DNA from: Zeugodacus cucurbitae
Lineage: Eukaryota > Arthropoda > Insecta > Diptera > Tephritidae
Direction of reading: 5' to 3'
Length of the DNA stretch: 64,000 bases
Assembly: GCF_028554725.1 (NCBI RefSeq)
Contig: NC_071671.1
Coordinates: 23,869,501-23,933,500 of the forward strand
Below the pieces are notes generated by a model. That model searched no databases, was not told where the DNA came from, and saw only the letters and a list, made by a program, of their open reading frames with translations. Positions 25,810 through 36,565 of this stretch are shown one piece after another (positions within the stretch are counted from its first letter, which is position 1; each line of letters begins with the position of its first letter). The position numbers were made by a program, and so were the translations under genes.

Positions 25810-25905
25810 GTCTAATTGGCGCCAAACCGCCAGAAGAAGAGATGCGTGGCGCGCTGTTGTGGACTCGGCTATAACCGCGTAAGCGGTGACTACACCAGTC
25901 AAGAA
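25810..25905 (+). mobile_element. RTE-type LINE 3' end fragment
   Basis: It encodes 'NWRQTARRRDAWRAVVDSAITA'-like residues and ends in GCTATAACCGCGTAAGCGGTG, the last ~95 bases of the RTE family also seen at 23100-23215. It is a heavily 5'-truncated insertion. Confidence 0.8.
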
Positions 25906-26265
25906 GAAGATAAGTACTAGATGCAGCCGGTTGAAGTTAAGGCAAAAAAGACGCCTCTTTTTCGTATGAACCAAAATAGTAGTTCTAGAAAGACAATATC
26001 AAAAACTTCTATTAAGTATAAAAGATAGTTTCGATCCGACTTGGTGATATATTTACTTTTTGGCCTTAGAAAAACAACAGGATAGAACACTGCTTAATTA
26101 TGGAAGAAAATATTTCTAGTCGGAAGTAATTTTGGAAACCTGGGGATGAGATCTGCTGATGAACTGAGATCTCCCGCAACCACTATTTTTATACGTATTT
26201 TAATCAAGCTTTTCTTCAAAGGAGCTTAAAATTGTATGTATGTATGTGATTGGCGTTGCAACCGT

Positions 26266-28503
26266 TTAGCCGGTTATAGCCGAATCGACGATAGTGCGCC
26301 ACCTCTCTCTCTCCTTCGCAGTTCGGCGCCAGTTGGAGATCCCAAATGTAACCAGGTCGCTCTCCACCTGGTCCCTCCAACGAAGTGGAGGCCTTCCCCT
26401 TCCTCGGCTTCCTCCGGCGGGTACTGCATCGAACACTTTCAGGGCTTGAGTGTTTTCGTCCATTCGGACAACATGACCTAGCCAGCGTAGCCGCTGTCTT
26501 TTTATTCGCTGAACTATGTCAATGTCGTCGTATAACTCGTACAGCTCATCGTTCCATCGTCTGCGGTATTCGCCGTTGCCAATGTTCTGAGGACCATAAA
26601 TCTTACGCAAAATTTTCCTCTCGAAAACTCCTAGTGTCGTCTCATCTGATGTTGACATCGTCCAAGCTTCTGCACCGTAAAGCAGGACGGGAATGATAAG
26701 CGACTTGTAGAGCTTGATTTTGGTTCGTCGAGAGAGGACTTTACTGTTCAATTGCCTACTCAGTCCAAAGTAGCACCTGTTGGCAAGAGTTATTCTGCGC
26801 TGGATTTCGAGGGTGACATTGGTCGTGTTGTTGATGCTGGTTCCCAGGTATACGAAATTATCTACAACCTCGAAGTTATGACTGTCAACAGTGACGTGGG
26901 AGCCAAGACGCGAATGCGCCGACTGTTTGTTTGATGACAGGAGATATTTCGTCTTGTCCTCATTCACCTCCAGACCCATTCGCTTCGCCTCCTTATCCAT
27001 GCGGGAAAAAGCAGAACAAACGGCGCGGTTGTTGCTTCCGATGATATCAATATCATCGGCGTACGCCAGGAGCTGTACACTCTTGTAGAAGATTGTACAT
27101 TCTCGGTTTAGCTCTGCAGCTGTTATAATTTTTTCCAGCATCAGGTTAAAGAAGTCGCACGATAGTGAGTCACCTTGTCTGAAACCTCGTTTGGTATCGA
27201 ACGGCTCGGAGAGGTCCTTCCCAATCATGACGGAGCTTTTGGTGTTGCTCAACGTCAATTTACACAGCCGTATTAGTTTTGCGGGGATACCAAATTCAGA
27301 CATCGCAGCGTAAAGGCAACTCCTTTTCGTGCTGTCGAAAGCAGCTTTAAAATCGACAAAAAGGTGGTGTGTGTCGATCCTCTTTTCACGGGTCTTCTCC
27401 AAAATTTGGCGCATGGTGAATATCTGGTCAGTTGTCGATTTTCCAGGCCTAAAGCCACACTGATAAGGTCCAATCAGTTTGTTGACGGTGGGCTTTAGTC
27501 TTTCACACAGTACGCTCGATAGAACCTTGTATGCGATATTTAGGAGGCTGATCCCACGGTAATTGGCGCAGATTGTGGGATCTCCCTTTTTATGGATTGG
27601 GCAGAGCACACTGAGATTCCAATCGTCAGGCATGCTTTCTTCCGACCATATTCTGCAAAGAAGCTGATGCATGCACCTTATCAATTCTTCGCCGCCGTAT
27701 TTGAATAGTTCTGCCGGTAATCTATCGGCCCCCGCTGCTTTGTTGTTCTTCAAGCGGGTAATTGCTATTCGAATTTCTTCATGGTCGGGTAATGGAACAT
27801 CTGTTCCATCGTCATCGATTGGGGGATCGGGTTCGCCATCTCCTGGTGTTGTACTCTCACTGCCATTCAGCAGGTCGGAGAAGTGTTCCCTCCATAATCC
27901 CAGTATGCCCTGGACATCGGTTACCAGATTACCACCTTGGTCTCTACATGAGGATGCTCCGGTCTTGAAACCTTCGTTAAGTCGCTTCATTTTTTCATAA
28001 AATTTTCGAGCATTCCTGTCTGCCAGCTTCTCAAGCTCTTCGTACTCACGCATTTCGGCCTCTTTCTTTTTTTGTCTGCAGATGCGTCTCGCTTCCCTCT
28101 TCAGCTCTCGGTATCTATCCCATCCCGCACGTGTAGTGGTCGTTTGCAACGTTGCGAGGTAGGCAGTCTGTTTTCTCTCCGCTGCGAGACGGCACTCCTC
28201 ATCGTACCAGCTTGTTTTTTGTCGTTGCCGAAAACCAATTGTTTCGACTGCAGCGGTACGCAGTGAGTTTGAGATGCCGTTCCACAGTTCCCTTATACCG
28301 AGATGCTGATGAGTGCTCTCAGAGAGCAGGAGTGCAAGTCGAGTAGAGTATTTCGTGGCTGTCTGTTGCGATTGCAGCTTTTCGACGTCGAACCTTTCTT
28401 GTGTTTGTTGACGGGCATTCTTTGCTGCACAGAGGCGTGTGCGTATCTTCGCTGTGACCAGATAATGGTCCGAGTCTATATTTGGTCCTCGGAGCGTACG
28501 CAC
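26266..28503 (-). CDS. RTE reverse transcriptase reading frame
   Basis: A 745-residue open frame without stops. It begins with the last endonuclease motif (IDSDHYLV, the SDH of AP endonucleases) and continues through the RT: 'NNKAAGADRLPAELFKY', 'YRGISLLNIAYKVL', 'QCGFRPGKSTTDQI', 'FVDFKAAFDS' (first palm Asp), 'GFRQGDSLSCDFFNLML', and 'LLAYADDIDIIG' (the catalytic DD pair, about 27053-27064). The tail is basic: 'GGSRGRGRPPLRWRDQ'. In the family this domain and the endonuclease are one protein; here a frameshift near 28505-28530 separates them. The RT frame is uninterrupted, so the copy is young, but the split frame makes it unlikely to be autonomous. Confidence 0.9.
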   Translation of the reverse strand: MRTLRGPNIDSDHYLVTAKIRTRLCAAKNARQQTQERFDVEKLQSQQTATKYSTRLALLLSESTHQHLGIRELWNGISNSLRTAAVETIGFRQRQKTSWYDEECRLAAERKQTAYLATLQTTTTRAGWDRYRELKREARRICRQKKKEAEMREYEELEKLADRNARKFYEKMKRLNEGFKTGASSCRDQGGNLVTDVQGILGLWREHFSDLLNGSESTTPGDGEPDPPIDDDGTDVPLPDHEEIRIAITRLKNNKAAGADRLPAELFKYGGEELIRCMHQLLCRIWSEESMPDDWNLSVLCPIHKKGDPTICANYRGISLLNIAYKVLSSVLCERLKPTVNKLIGPYQCGFRPGKSTTDQIFTMRQILEKTREKRIDTHHLFVDFKAAFDSTKRSCLYAAMSEFGIPAKLIRLCKLTLSNTKSSVMIGKDLSEPFDTKRGFRQGDSLSCDFFNLMLEKIITAAELNRECTIFYKSVQLLAYADDIDIIGSNNRAVCSAFSRMDKEAKRMGLEVNEDKTKYLLSSNKQSAHSRLGSHVTVDSHNFEVVDNFVYLGTSINNTTNVTLEIQRRITLANRCYFGLSRQLNSKVLSRRTKIKLYKSLIIPVLLYGAEAWTMSTSDETTLGVFERKILRKIYGPQNIGNGEYRRRWNDELYELYDDIDIVQRIKRQRLRWLGHVVRMDENTQALKVFDAVPAGGSRGRGRPPLRWRDQVESDLVTFGISNWRRTAKERERWRTIVDSAITG

Positions 28504-28504
28504 G

Positions 28505-29260
28505 TCTAAAACACAGGAGTCTTCCGTCTATCACAACGTGATCGATTTGGTTCCGCGTGTTTCGATCAGGAGACAGCCAAGTAGCTTGATGTATTTTCTT
28601 ATGCTGGAATCTGGTACTACAGACGACCATATTTCGGGCCCCAGCGAAGTCGATCAGCCTCAGGCCGTTTGGCGATGTTTCGTCGTGGAGGCTGAATTTT
28701 CCGACTGTTGTGCCAAAGACACCTTCTTTACCCACCCTGGCGTTAAAATCGCCAAGCACGACTTTTACATCGTGGCGGGGGCAGCGCTCATAGGTGCGTT
28801 CTAGGCGCTCATAGAAAGCATCTTTGGTCACATCGTCCTTCTCTTCCGTTGGGGCGTGGGCGCAAATCAGCGATATGTTGAAGAACCTCGCTTTGATGCG
28901 GATTGTGGCTAGACGTTCATCCACCGGGGTGAATGCCAGGACTCTGCGACGGAGTCTCTCTCCCACCACAAATCCAACGCCAAATTTGCGCTCCTTTATA
29001 TGGCCGCTGTAGTAGATGTCACAAGGACCCACCTTCTTCCGTCCTTGTCCCGTCCATCGCACTTCTTGGATGGCGGTGATGTCAGCCTTGAGTCGTATGA
29101 GGACATCAACCAGCTGGGCAGAGGCACCTTCCCAATTAAGGGTCCGGACATTCCAGGTGCATGCCCTTATATCATTATCCTTAAAACGTTTGCAGGGGTC
29201 GTCATCAAAAGGGGGTGTCTCATCCGAGGCTTTCGTAGATTTTTCATTGGTACTTCGTTT
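28505..29260 (-). pseudogene. RTE AP-endonuclease domain, frameshifted from the RT
   Basis: Reading from 29260 the frame gives 'ACTWNVRTLNWEGASAQLVD' and 'ADITAIQEVRWTG' (catalytic Glu), 'LICAHAPTEEKDD', 'VVLGDFNARVGKEG' (Asp/Asn pair) and 'RNQIDHVVIDGR'. These are the APE-type endonuclease motifs of non-LTR elements, which nick the target for target-primed reverse transcription. The protein lacks a start: the frame meets a TAA at 29261-29263 with no ATG between it and the domain. It leaves frame at 28505-28530, where about two bases appear to be missing compared with the downstream frame. Confidence 0.85.
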
Positions 29261-29514
29261 TTATGTGGTGGGTCCCAAGCCCTACGCACAACCGCATAAG
29301 CGGGCTTCGCCTTCTCACTTTAGCTCGCCTTCAAACGGATGTCTTTTGGTTACCCAGAGGATACTTGGTCTAAAACCGGAAGTCGTGAGCTGCTTGAACC
29401 ATGTGGAGAAGAATCGTTTCTGGCCACTCCCAAGTGAATGACAATCAAAAACTTTCCTCACTTGCGTGAACTTCTACACATGATCCCATCCTCCATGATG
29501 AAAATTAATTAAAA

Positions 29515-30686
29515 CAAGTAAGGAAAGGCTAAGTTCGAACCGAACATTTTATACTCTCGCAATTTATTGCTATATTTTTATTAAGAAACACACACAATTT
29601 GACCCATATATTCGGCATAAATATATTTCACATATTAACCGATTTATAAGCTATTAAGCTCATCGTAATTTTGAAAATCCTATAATTATGTATTCTCATA
29701 TATTCATATATAAGGGAAGTAATGACCCGATTTTAACCTATTCTGGTACAGAGACACACTATTAGAAGAATAATATTTCCTCTGAATTAAATTAAGACAC
29801 CTGAGAGATTTACCGAAATTTACGGTGAAAAGTAACCATGGGGCACTAAAGTGAAGGAATAAGATGGAATTCAAAAATAAGTTATATGGAAAGTTGTCGT
29901 GGTTGTGAACCGATTTCGTCCATTTTTCACACGTGAAAATCAGGATGTCAAAAAAATATTATATACCGAATTTCATTGAAATCAGTCGTGTAGTTCCTGA
30001 AATATGGTTTTTGACCCATAAGTGGGATGTGCCACGCTCATTTTCCATTTTGTAAAAAATCTGAGTGCAGCTTCCTTCTGCTATTATTTCTGTTAAATTT
30101 AGTGTTTCTGTATGGGATTTGTATGGGAGGTGGGCGTGGTTATTATCCGATTTCAACTATTTTCATGGTGTGTGGTGGGGTACGTAGGAGAACCGACTGC
30201 AGAAAGTTTGGTTTATATAGCTTTATTGGTTTGCGAGATATATACAAATAACCGATTTTGGGGCGGGGCCACGCCCACTTCCCCAAAAAAATTACATCCA
30301 AATATGCCCCTTCCTAGTGCGATCCTTTATTCCTAATTTTACTTTTATAACTTTATTTATGGCTTATTTATAACACTTTATAGGGTTTTGGTTTTCGCCA
30401 TTTTGTGGGCGAGGCAATGGTCTGATATTGCCCATTTTCGAAACCAACCTCCTCAGGGTGCCAAGGAATACGTGTTCCAAGTTTCATTAAGGTATCTCAA
30501 TTTTTACTCAAGTTATCCGTTGCACGGACAGACGGACGGACGGACAGACAGACTCGTCTCGTCATCCTGATCATTTCGATATATATAACCCTATATCTAA
30601 CTCGTTTAGTTTTAGGATTTACAAACAACCGTTTTGTGAACAAAACTATAATACTCTCTTAGCAACTTTTGTTGCGAGAGTATAAT
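29515..30686 (-). mobile_element. DINE-1-like element, copy D
   Basis: Both ends are present. The left end (element 3') is ACAAGTAAGGAAAGGCTAAG plus a shortened GTTCG/CGAAC hairpin; the right end (element 5') is the hairpin-forming AATACTCTCTTAGCAAC...GTTGCGAGAGTATAAT. It contains CACGCCCAC words and a CGGACGGACGGACAGAC block. The interior groups with copies B and F. It starts about 55 bases beyond the approximate 5' end of the RTE element. Confidence 0.85.
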
Positions 30687-33600
30687 GAATTCTGAAGAGA
30701 CTCTTCTACTGTACTTTGCTGTTTGCCACGAACCCACCCAACGATTTTCTCATTTAATAGATTCATTGGCTGCTCTCATAATGATTATAGGTTAATACTA
30801 AACAATTTCTTCCTAGGACCACAAAAACTTAACAAGGCTACATTACTACGAACTTATTTAGGAATCTACCAAAGGTGTCAAAACTAAATTGGTTGAGGAT
30901 AGACCATCAAGTACGCCATTAATTGTGGATCAACAAATGAATACTTATTTTAAAGGTAGGTGACAGTTACTTAATTGGCTAACAAAATTAAATATTTTAA
31001 ATTAAAAATCTCAATATATTTAAAAAAGAAAGCTACGCGTGGCGTATAAATTCGATTCGCCAGACGCACTTTCAGCAGTCATCAAACTTAAGTAACATTT
31101 AAGTTTCTAACCCTCATCCACTCATACCACGGCTTTAGCTCAAAGATTCAACCAACCAGAAAAGGTTGTAAATTCTAAAGCAGGCAATAAGTCAGATTTT
31201 ATTGAAGCTTATTTAGTGCATACGTACACATAAGTAAGAACATTCCGCGTACTTTACGTCTGACTTCACAGCAGCAAATATACATAAATCCGACGGTAAC
31301 GCGGAGCCACTGCAGTCAAAGGATATGCCGTTTACACAGATAAAAATTTTATGCATTCGCGAGCATACCCATATACCATTCGATAAAAAAATCTGAGGTC
31401 GGAAGGCAAACCAATAAACGGAAAAAGAATAATTGGTATCTATTGAGAAGAGCGTTACGAAATTGTTTAAACTTCCCAGAGATGTGAAGGCTTCAGAAGG
31501 TAAAAAAACACTGTGGTTTGACAAATGTTTGATGAACCTGCACGGAGAGTTTGGCAGATACGAAGTCAGAAATCTGAATAGGCAGCTTTAAGAGGTTAAG
31601 GTTCTGAAAATTTACCAATGGACCACTTGCAAGCGAAATATTATATTACCCGACGTTATTTTCGTAGATCGAAATAGATTTCGACCATAAAGTTAATATA
31701 AAGAAGTTAAAGTTAAAATTTTCTTTCTTTGAAGGGTATACATCCTACTACTAGCTCGCAGCGTACTCACTCTCCTTTTTATTTTTTTTTTTAGTTTGCT
31801 CCAATAGTAATACTAATAAAATTAATAGACTGTGACAGTTAAATTGATGCCGAAGACGCCAAGCCAATAATACGATTTCACATAAATATTGCCTATTTAC
31901 ATTGAAGTGTACTTAGTTTTTTAAAGAGCCGCGGTTAAAGAATTGTAAGTGATTGGGAATTAGATAAGTTGATATAGAGAACTGAGGTCTTAGATATTTT
32001 AAATGATGTTAATCCTAACTCGATGAAGAAGAATTATTGTTTTAAAATACCTTATATCAACACTATTGTTACGAAGTGTACGATATCTTAAAGAGCATTT
32101 AAAATCATCAATTGCTTTTAAAAAGACATCAAGGATCAATATAACAAATATAAGGTCTCAAAGGGAATAAAAAATGTTTCCAATAGAAATAGAATAGACT
32201 GCCGCAGTAGTCCACCAAATACCATTTTTTAAGACTTCCATGCCTATGATTGACTGTGAACCGAACCTGTTGGTAAATTTATGAGAAATTTAAAGAAATA
32301 AAATGGGCATATTTTTACGATAATTGGTTCAGTACTTCTTCTAGCAATGCATACCCTACATGTGATATCTCTAGAAACTAAGTGACATTTAGTCATTCGT
32401 TAAGTAACTTAACTTAAATGTCTCTCCGTGAGTTTACTCTTTTACTCTACACCATGGTAAAATTAAAGAATCGATTGAAGCTGTGTGAGGTCTCAATGAA
32501 ACTACTGAAAACTTTTTTCGATATTACTGAGGTGTTGCACAATAATATTCAGAGAATAAAGGTGTACGGGTCTAGAATCTCTACTTAAATTTACATAACC
32601 TATGTATGTATATGTATTTCAAAGAAATATAAGTGTACTACGATTCATTAAAGCAATAATTATGTTTCTTAATTCATATTAGATTTTATCTTACATTTTT
32701 AATTATCATATGCCACTTCTGAGTTTTGCGAAAATACATTTCTTTATAAAGTTTTTTAAGTAATACTTACAATTATTAGAGTTCTGTTTATGAGTCCAGG
32801 GCCGCGAAAAATACAAGCTTTCTCGTCACTCAGCGGTCGAGTGAATTTAAGACATGGAGGCATGAATCCCTTTTTAAAGTGTCTTAAGTATCTTAAAATT
32901 TTTAGAAGCTTGAGAAGACACCAAATAAAGTTGATTTTCCAAGATTTTATATAATTTTCAATAACTTTAGAACATAAAAAAGCAACAAAACACAAATTTG
33001 AAATGTTAACAAGGCTCTACTTACCGACACACTTCACTATTTATGCATTATCCTTGAGTAATAAAGTGTATTTTCAACACCAAACATAAACATTAACCTG
33101 TATATAACAAAGGTAAGCTTTGTTGACACTCTACAGGCGCTCCTTTTAGGCCACATGGTTAGTTTTCGACCTACACATTCTGCTTGCATCCCTGTATTTT
33201 ATGGCCGCTATGCAATATATTATTGTTTTATTTGATAATAAATTTTTTAACAATATTTTTATAGCTTTTCCGCCGTAGCACTTCAACACAGGCTCATACA
33301 TTAAGGACTCAGCGCTGCGCTCTTGCATTAATGTAGTTTGTCATAAATTTTCGCGCAAATGGGTGCCTCACGTGTGCATCGGTAAATATGTTTATATGTA
33401 CATGTGAGTGTGTGTGTAACTTCTAACTGTTGTTTTTTACTTCACTCATTCATTCAAAGCAACAGCATAATTTTCACCGTGAGAGCACACATATGTAGCG
33501 ATGTGTGTGTGTTTATAGCATGTGTCATATAAATTCTCCACACATGTATAGTCATAAGTCGCGCTCGGGTCATGAAGCGGCAAGTGAAGCCTGAATTATG

Positions 33601-36424
33601 ACACCCAACGCGTATGTCAAATGCAATTTGGAGAATTTATTAGTTACATTAGTGTTCACATGCGCGGCTAGAAGAAAGTAGACTGCGCTACACACTCGCA
33701 CTCTGTGGGTTACTCGTATATAAAAAGCGTTGCTGAGAAATTCATGCTGTGAAGTTTGGCTGTAAGTATGACGCACTCTCGCACCCATTTATGACCTCGA
33801 TCACCTATTCATAAGTTTGTTGCGTTAAATTTCACACGGAAAATGCGAAATTTTCAAGCAGCGTTGATAACAGTGATATGAAAACCATTGCCGTTAAGTA
33901 ACGTTAACTTTTAACGTGTTTATATTGAATTCAAATGTAAGGACACAACGACTAAGACCTATAAATTATTTGCACAAAAAGTACTGTATGACTCTTCAAT
34001 AGATCCCTGGACACAAAAGCGTTCAGAAAAACTGGACGGGAAACTGACCATCTGGGCTAGAAAAATAGCGGCCTTCAAGCCGATAGAACATGAACGATAC
34101 ATACTATAGTGTATCATTCATCCACATCCTAAAAAATGCTTCCAGAAGTAGAAAAAAAAATCAAAATGTACCTGTACCCTTGTAGCTAAAGCTTATTCTG
34201 AGAGGATTGAAATTGATGAGATTCAAAAAGGTGTTAGCCACCCCAGAGACAAATTGAGACTATTGCTTATATAACACCTTTTTAAATTTTAAGACCATTA
34301 TGTCCAAGAAAAGGGCGGCAGTGAAGCCGAGAGCCAATTTAATAATATTTTTTAAGAACATTATATATAGGAAAACGAAAACCTTCTAGCGAGGGGCCTG
34401 TAGCCAACCTTTGCTCCGGAAGCAAAAATAAAAAATGGACTGATATCGCCTACAGGTATATTTATCCAAGCTAAGCTTTTTTTGGGAGGATTAAAATTGA
34501 TAAGGCTCTGAGTATGTAAAGTATCTTAACTAAATTAAAAAATGAAAAAGTTTCCTTTCGAATATCGAAGAAGAACTACATTCAGTTCCCCGATCGTCGG
34601 GTCTTTGGACGAATTATTTGCAGAATAAAAATAACCATAACTACATTCTCAGCTAGAAAACCTTAAAGCTTCCGATAAAGGCTTCTTCAACGTAAACCAT
34701 CCAAACTAGATCCAGCCCCAAGGGAGAGTATGTAGGAAGAAAAAAGTAAATGATCGTAGAAAAGAGGAGCCTAATATATGAACACAGTTAAATTGTCGCA
34801 AATCGTCTTAACACAAAACAAAAACAAAATAAATTCAAAAAGTTTTCTCTGCTTTCCCATATGTATATGTATGTACATATACGACTCGTTACTGTTTCGA
34901 AACCAACACTTAAATGAGTAACGCGAAAACCGTAAAGTAAATTTACTGGTTTTATTACAAAAACATAAGCCACAAGCTTCTAAACAAGTGAATAACAGTA
35001 CAAAAAATTGCTTACCAAGCAGTTAGAAGAACCCCACCAAACTAGAGGTCGCCTGCGAATTCTCAAAACTAATTTACGCAACAAATATTTTACTACAAAC
35101 CAAATCCCAACACACACATTCTCGTACACACATACATATGTTTCACGCTGTAAGAAGAATAAAGACCGCTCTTCCTCTCATATGTTAACTGTAAGCGGCA
35201 AGCGGTCGACTAACCCAGCCTATATATGAGTATGTAGTCCCGCAACCGTAGTTAGTTTGCTTCAATAATAAAACAATGTGCCTCCTTATTGTAAACTTGC
35301 GTAAACCGCAACAGCTTCTTCATTTCAACTTGAAAGTTGTCTAACTTTATCGTTGATAATAATAAATTAATATTATTATCCTACAAGACAACGCCACGGT
35401 CCTACAAGACAACGCCACAAGTCTTGGGAAAAACTGCATACATACATACATACACATTGTTATTTATAACATTAACATTAAATTTACAGATAATTTGGCA
35501 CAGTTAAGTAAAAAAATGATTTATTGATCTACTATATTTTACATACATATGTATTTAGGTTGAATTCTTTGAAGCTCCCGAAATTTGAACCAGCTACAAG
35601 AAAAAGTCCGCAATATTTTGCTGTTACTTGTAGAAGATCTAGATAATATCATAACAGGATCATATTGGTAAGATATTGCTTCGAAACCAAATGCAGAGAA
35701 TCACAGCGAATTCGTACATATGCATGTACATATGTATTTCTGCTAGAATTTCCCAAACGCACCAAAGGCAAAATTTGTAGTCGTCGTTGGAATTTTTAAA
35801 AATTTTAACTAATTTCTATAGACTAAAAATCCTATAAACCTTGCGTTTCAAAGGTTAGTTATGTATGTTCGTCTTGTAGGCCAAAGCCACACATGGACCA
35901 GTATTGGTCCTTCAGGTGGAGTACCGCCTCGTAGTAAAAAGGAATAAATCTCCAATAAAATAAGAATATATCTTCAATCCCGTCTTATTTGGAGTTTCGC
36001 AAAAGTGGAAAGTGTTCATAATCCGAAATTAAGCTAATATTTCTAATAATACAAAAAATAGTAGCTGTCATCGGTTGGCTAACTGCTGTAGACAAGCCAA
36101 TCGAACAAACTTTCCAAATTTTCATACGAACTGGCAGCACTGAAATCGAATTGTCTATACTTGGTCGACAATAAACCAATAAATGCCAAAATTTAAAACT
36201 TGCTGGCACTCAGCAAGCGACGATAGAATTTTTAATGAGGTATTCGCCTACTCTCCTGCACGAATTCAACTAGATAACTTTGTTGTTGTTAATGTAAAAT
36301 TTTTGACAGGCGAGCAGCGCACAAAGATAGCGAGCAGAGAAGTGACCATTCGATGGCAGCTGCTAGTACAAAAATTATTACATCAGTGCGGCCAAGTTTT
36401 TCAATATTCCATTTCGCTTTGATA
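30687..36424. other. Long intergenic region without supportable genes
   Basis: It holds microsatellite DNA (CATA run at 35437-35455, TG-rich patches near 33400-33530), a 20 bp tandem duplication of CCTACAAGACAACGCCAC at 35380-35417, and an imperfect palindrome GAACGATACA...TGTATCATTC near 34090-34117. The stretch near 30840-30930 gives some residues reminiscent of a mariner N-terminus, but too few to call. No RNA gene recognised. Confidence 0.45.
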
Positions 36425-36565
36425 TGGCAACCCAACAATTCAAATCATATGTTTTGTTTGTTTACAACACATTTATTGCAAATTTGAAAAATTAATTAAC
36501 TACACTTCTTAAAAGACAATTATCTTAAAAAACCTACAATAAGTACAGTTTTAGTGTATTTCACA

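Larger units (their letters stand above)
26237..29460 (-). mobile_element. RTE-clade LINE, nearly full length
   Basis: About 3.2 kb, running right to left, with an AP endonuclease followed by a reverse transcriptase. The 3' UTR is very short and ends in a CATACATACATACA-type tandem tail near 26230-26250, as RTE elements do. The 5' boundary is uncertain and is set before the DINE-1-like copy at 29515. Shorter copies of the same family lie at 2931-3240, 5770-5925, 22507-23215, 25810-25905 and 39869-39936. Confidence 0.9.

Noticed and set aside
30830..30930. Possible mariner transposase piece ('STKGVKTKLVEDRPSSTP')
   Set aside because: Too short and without TIRs or any catalytic motif.
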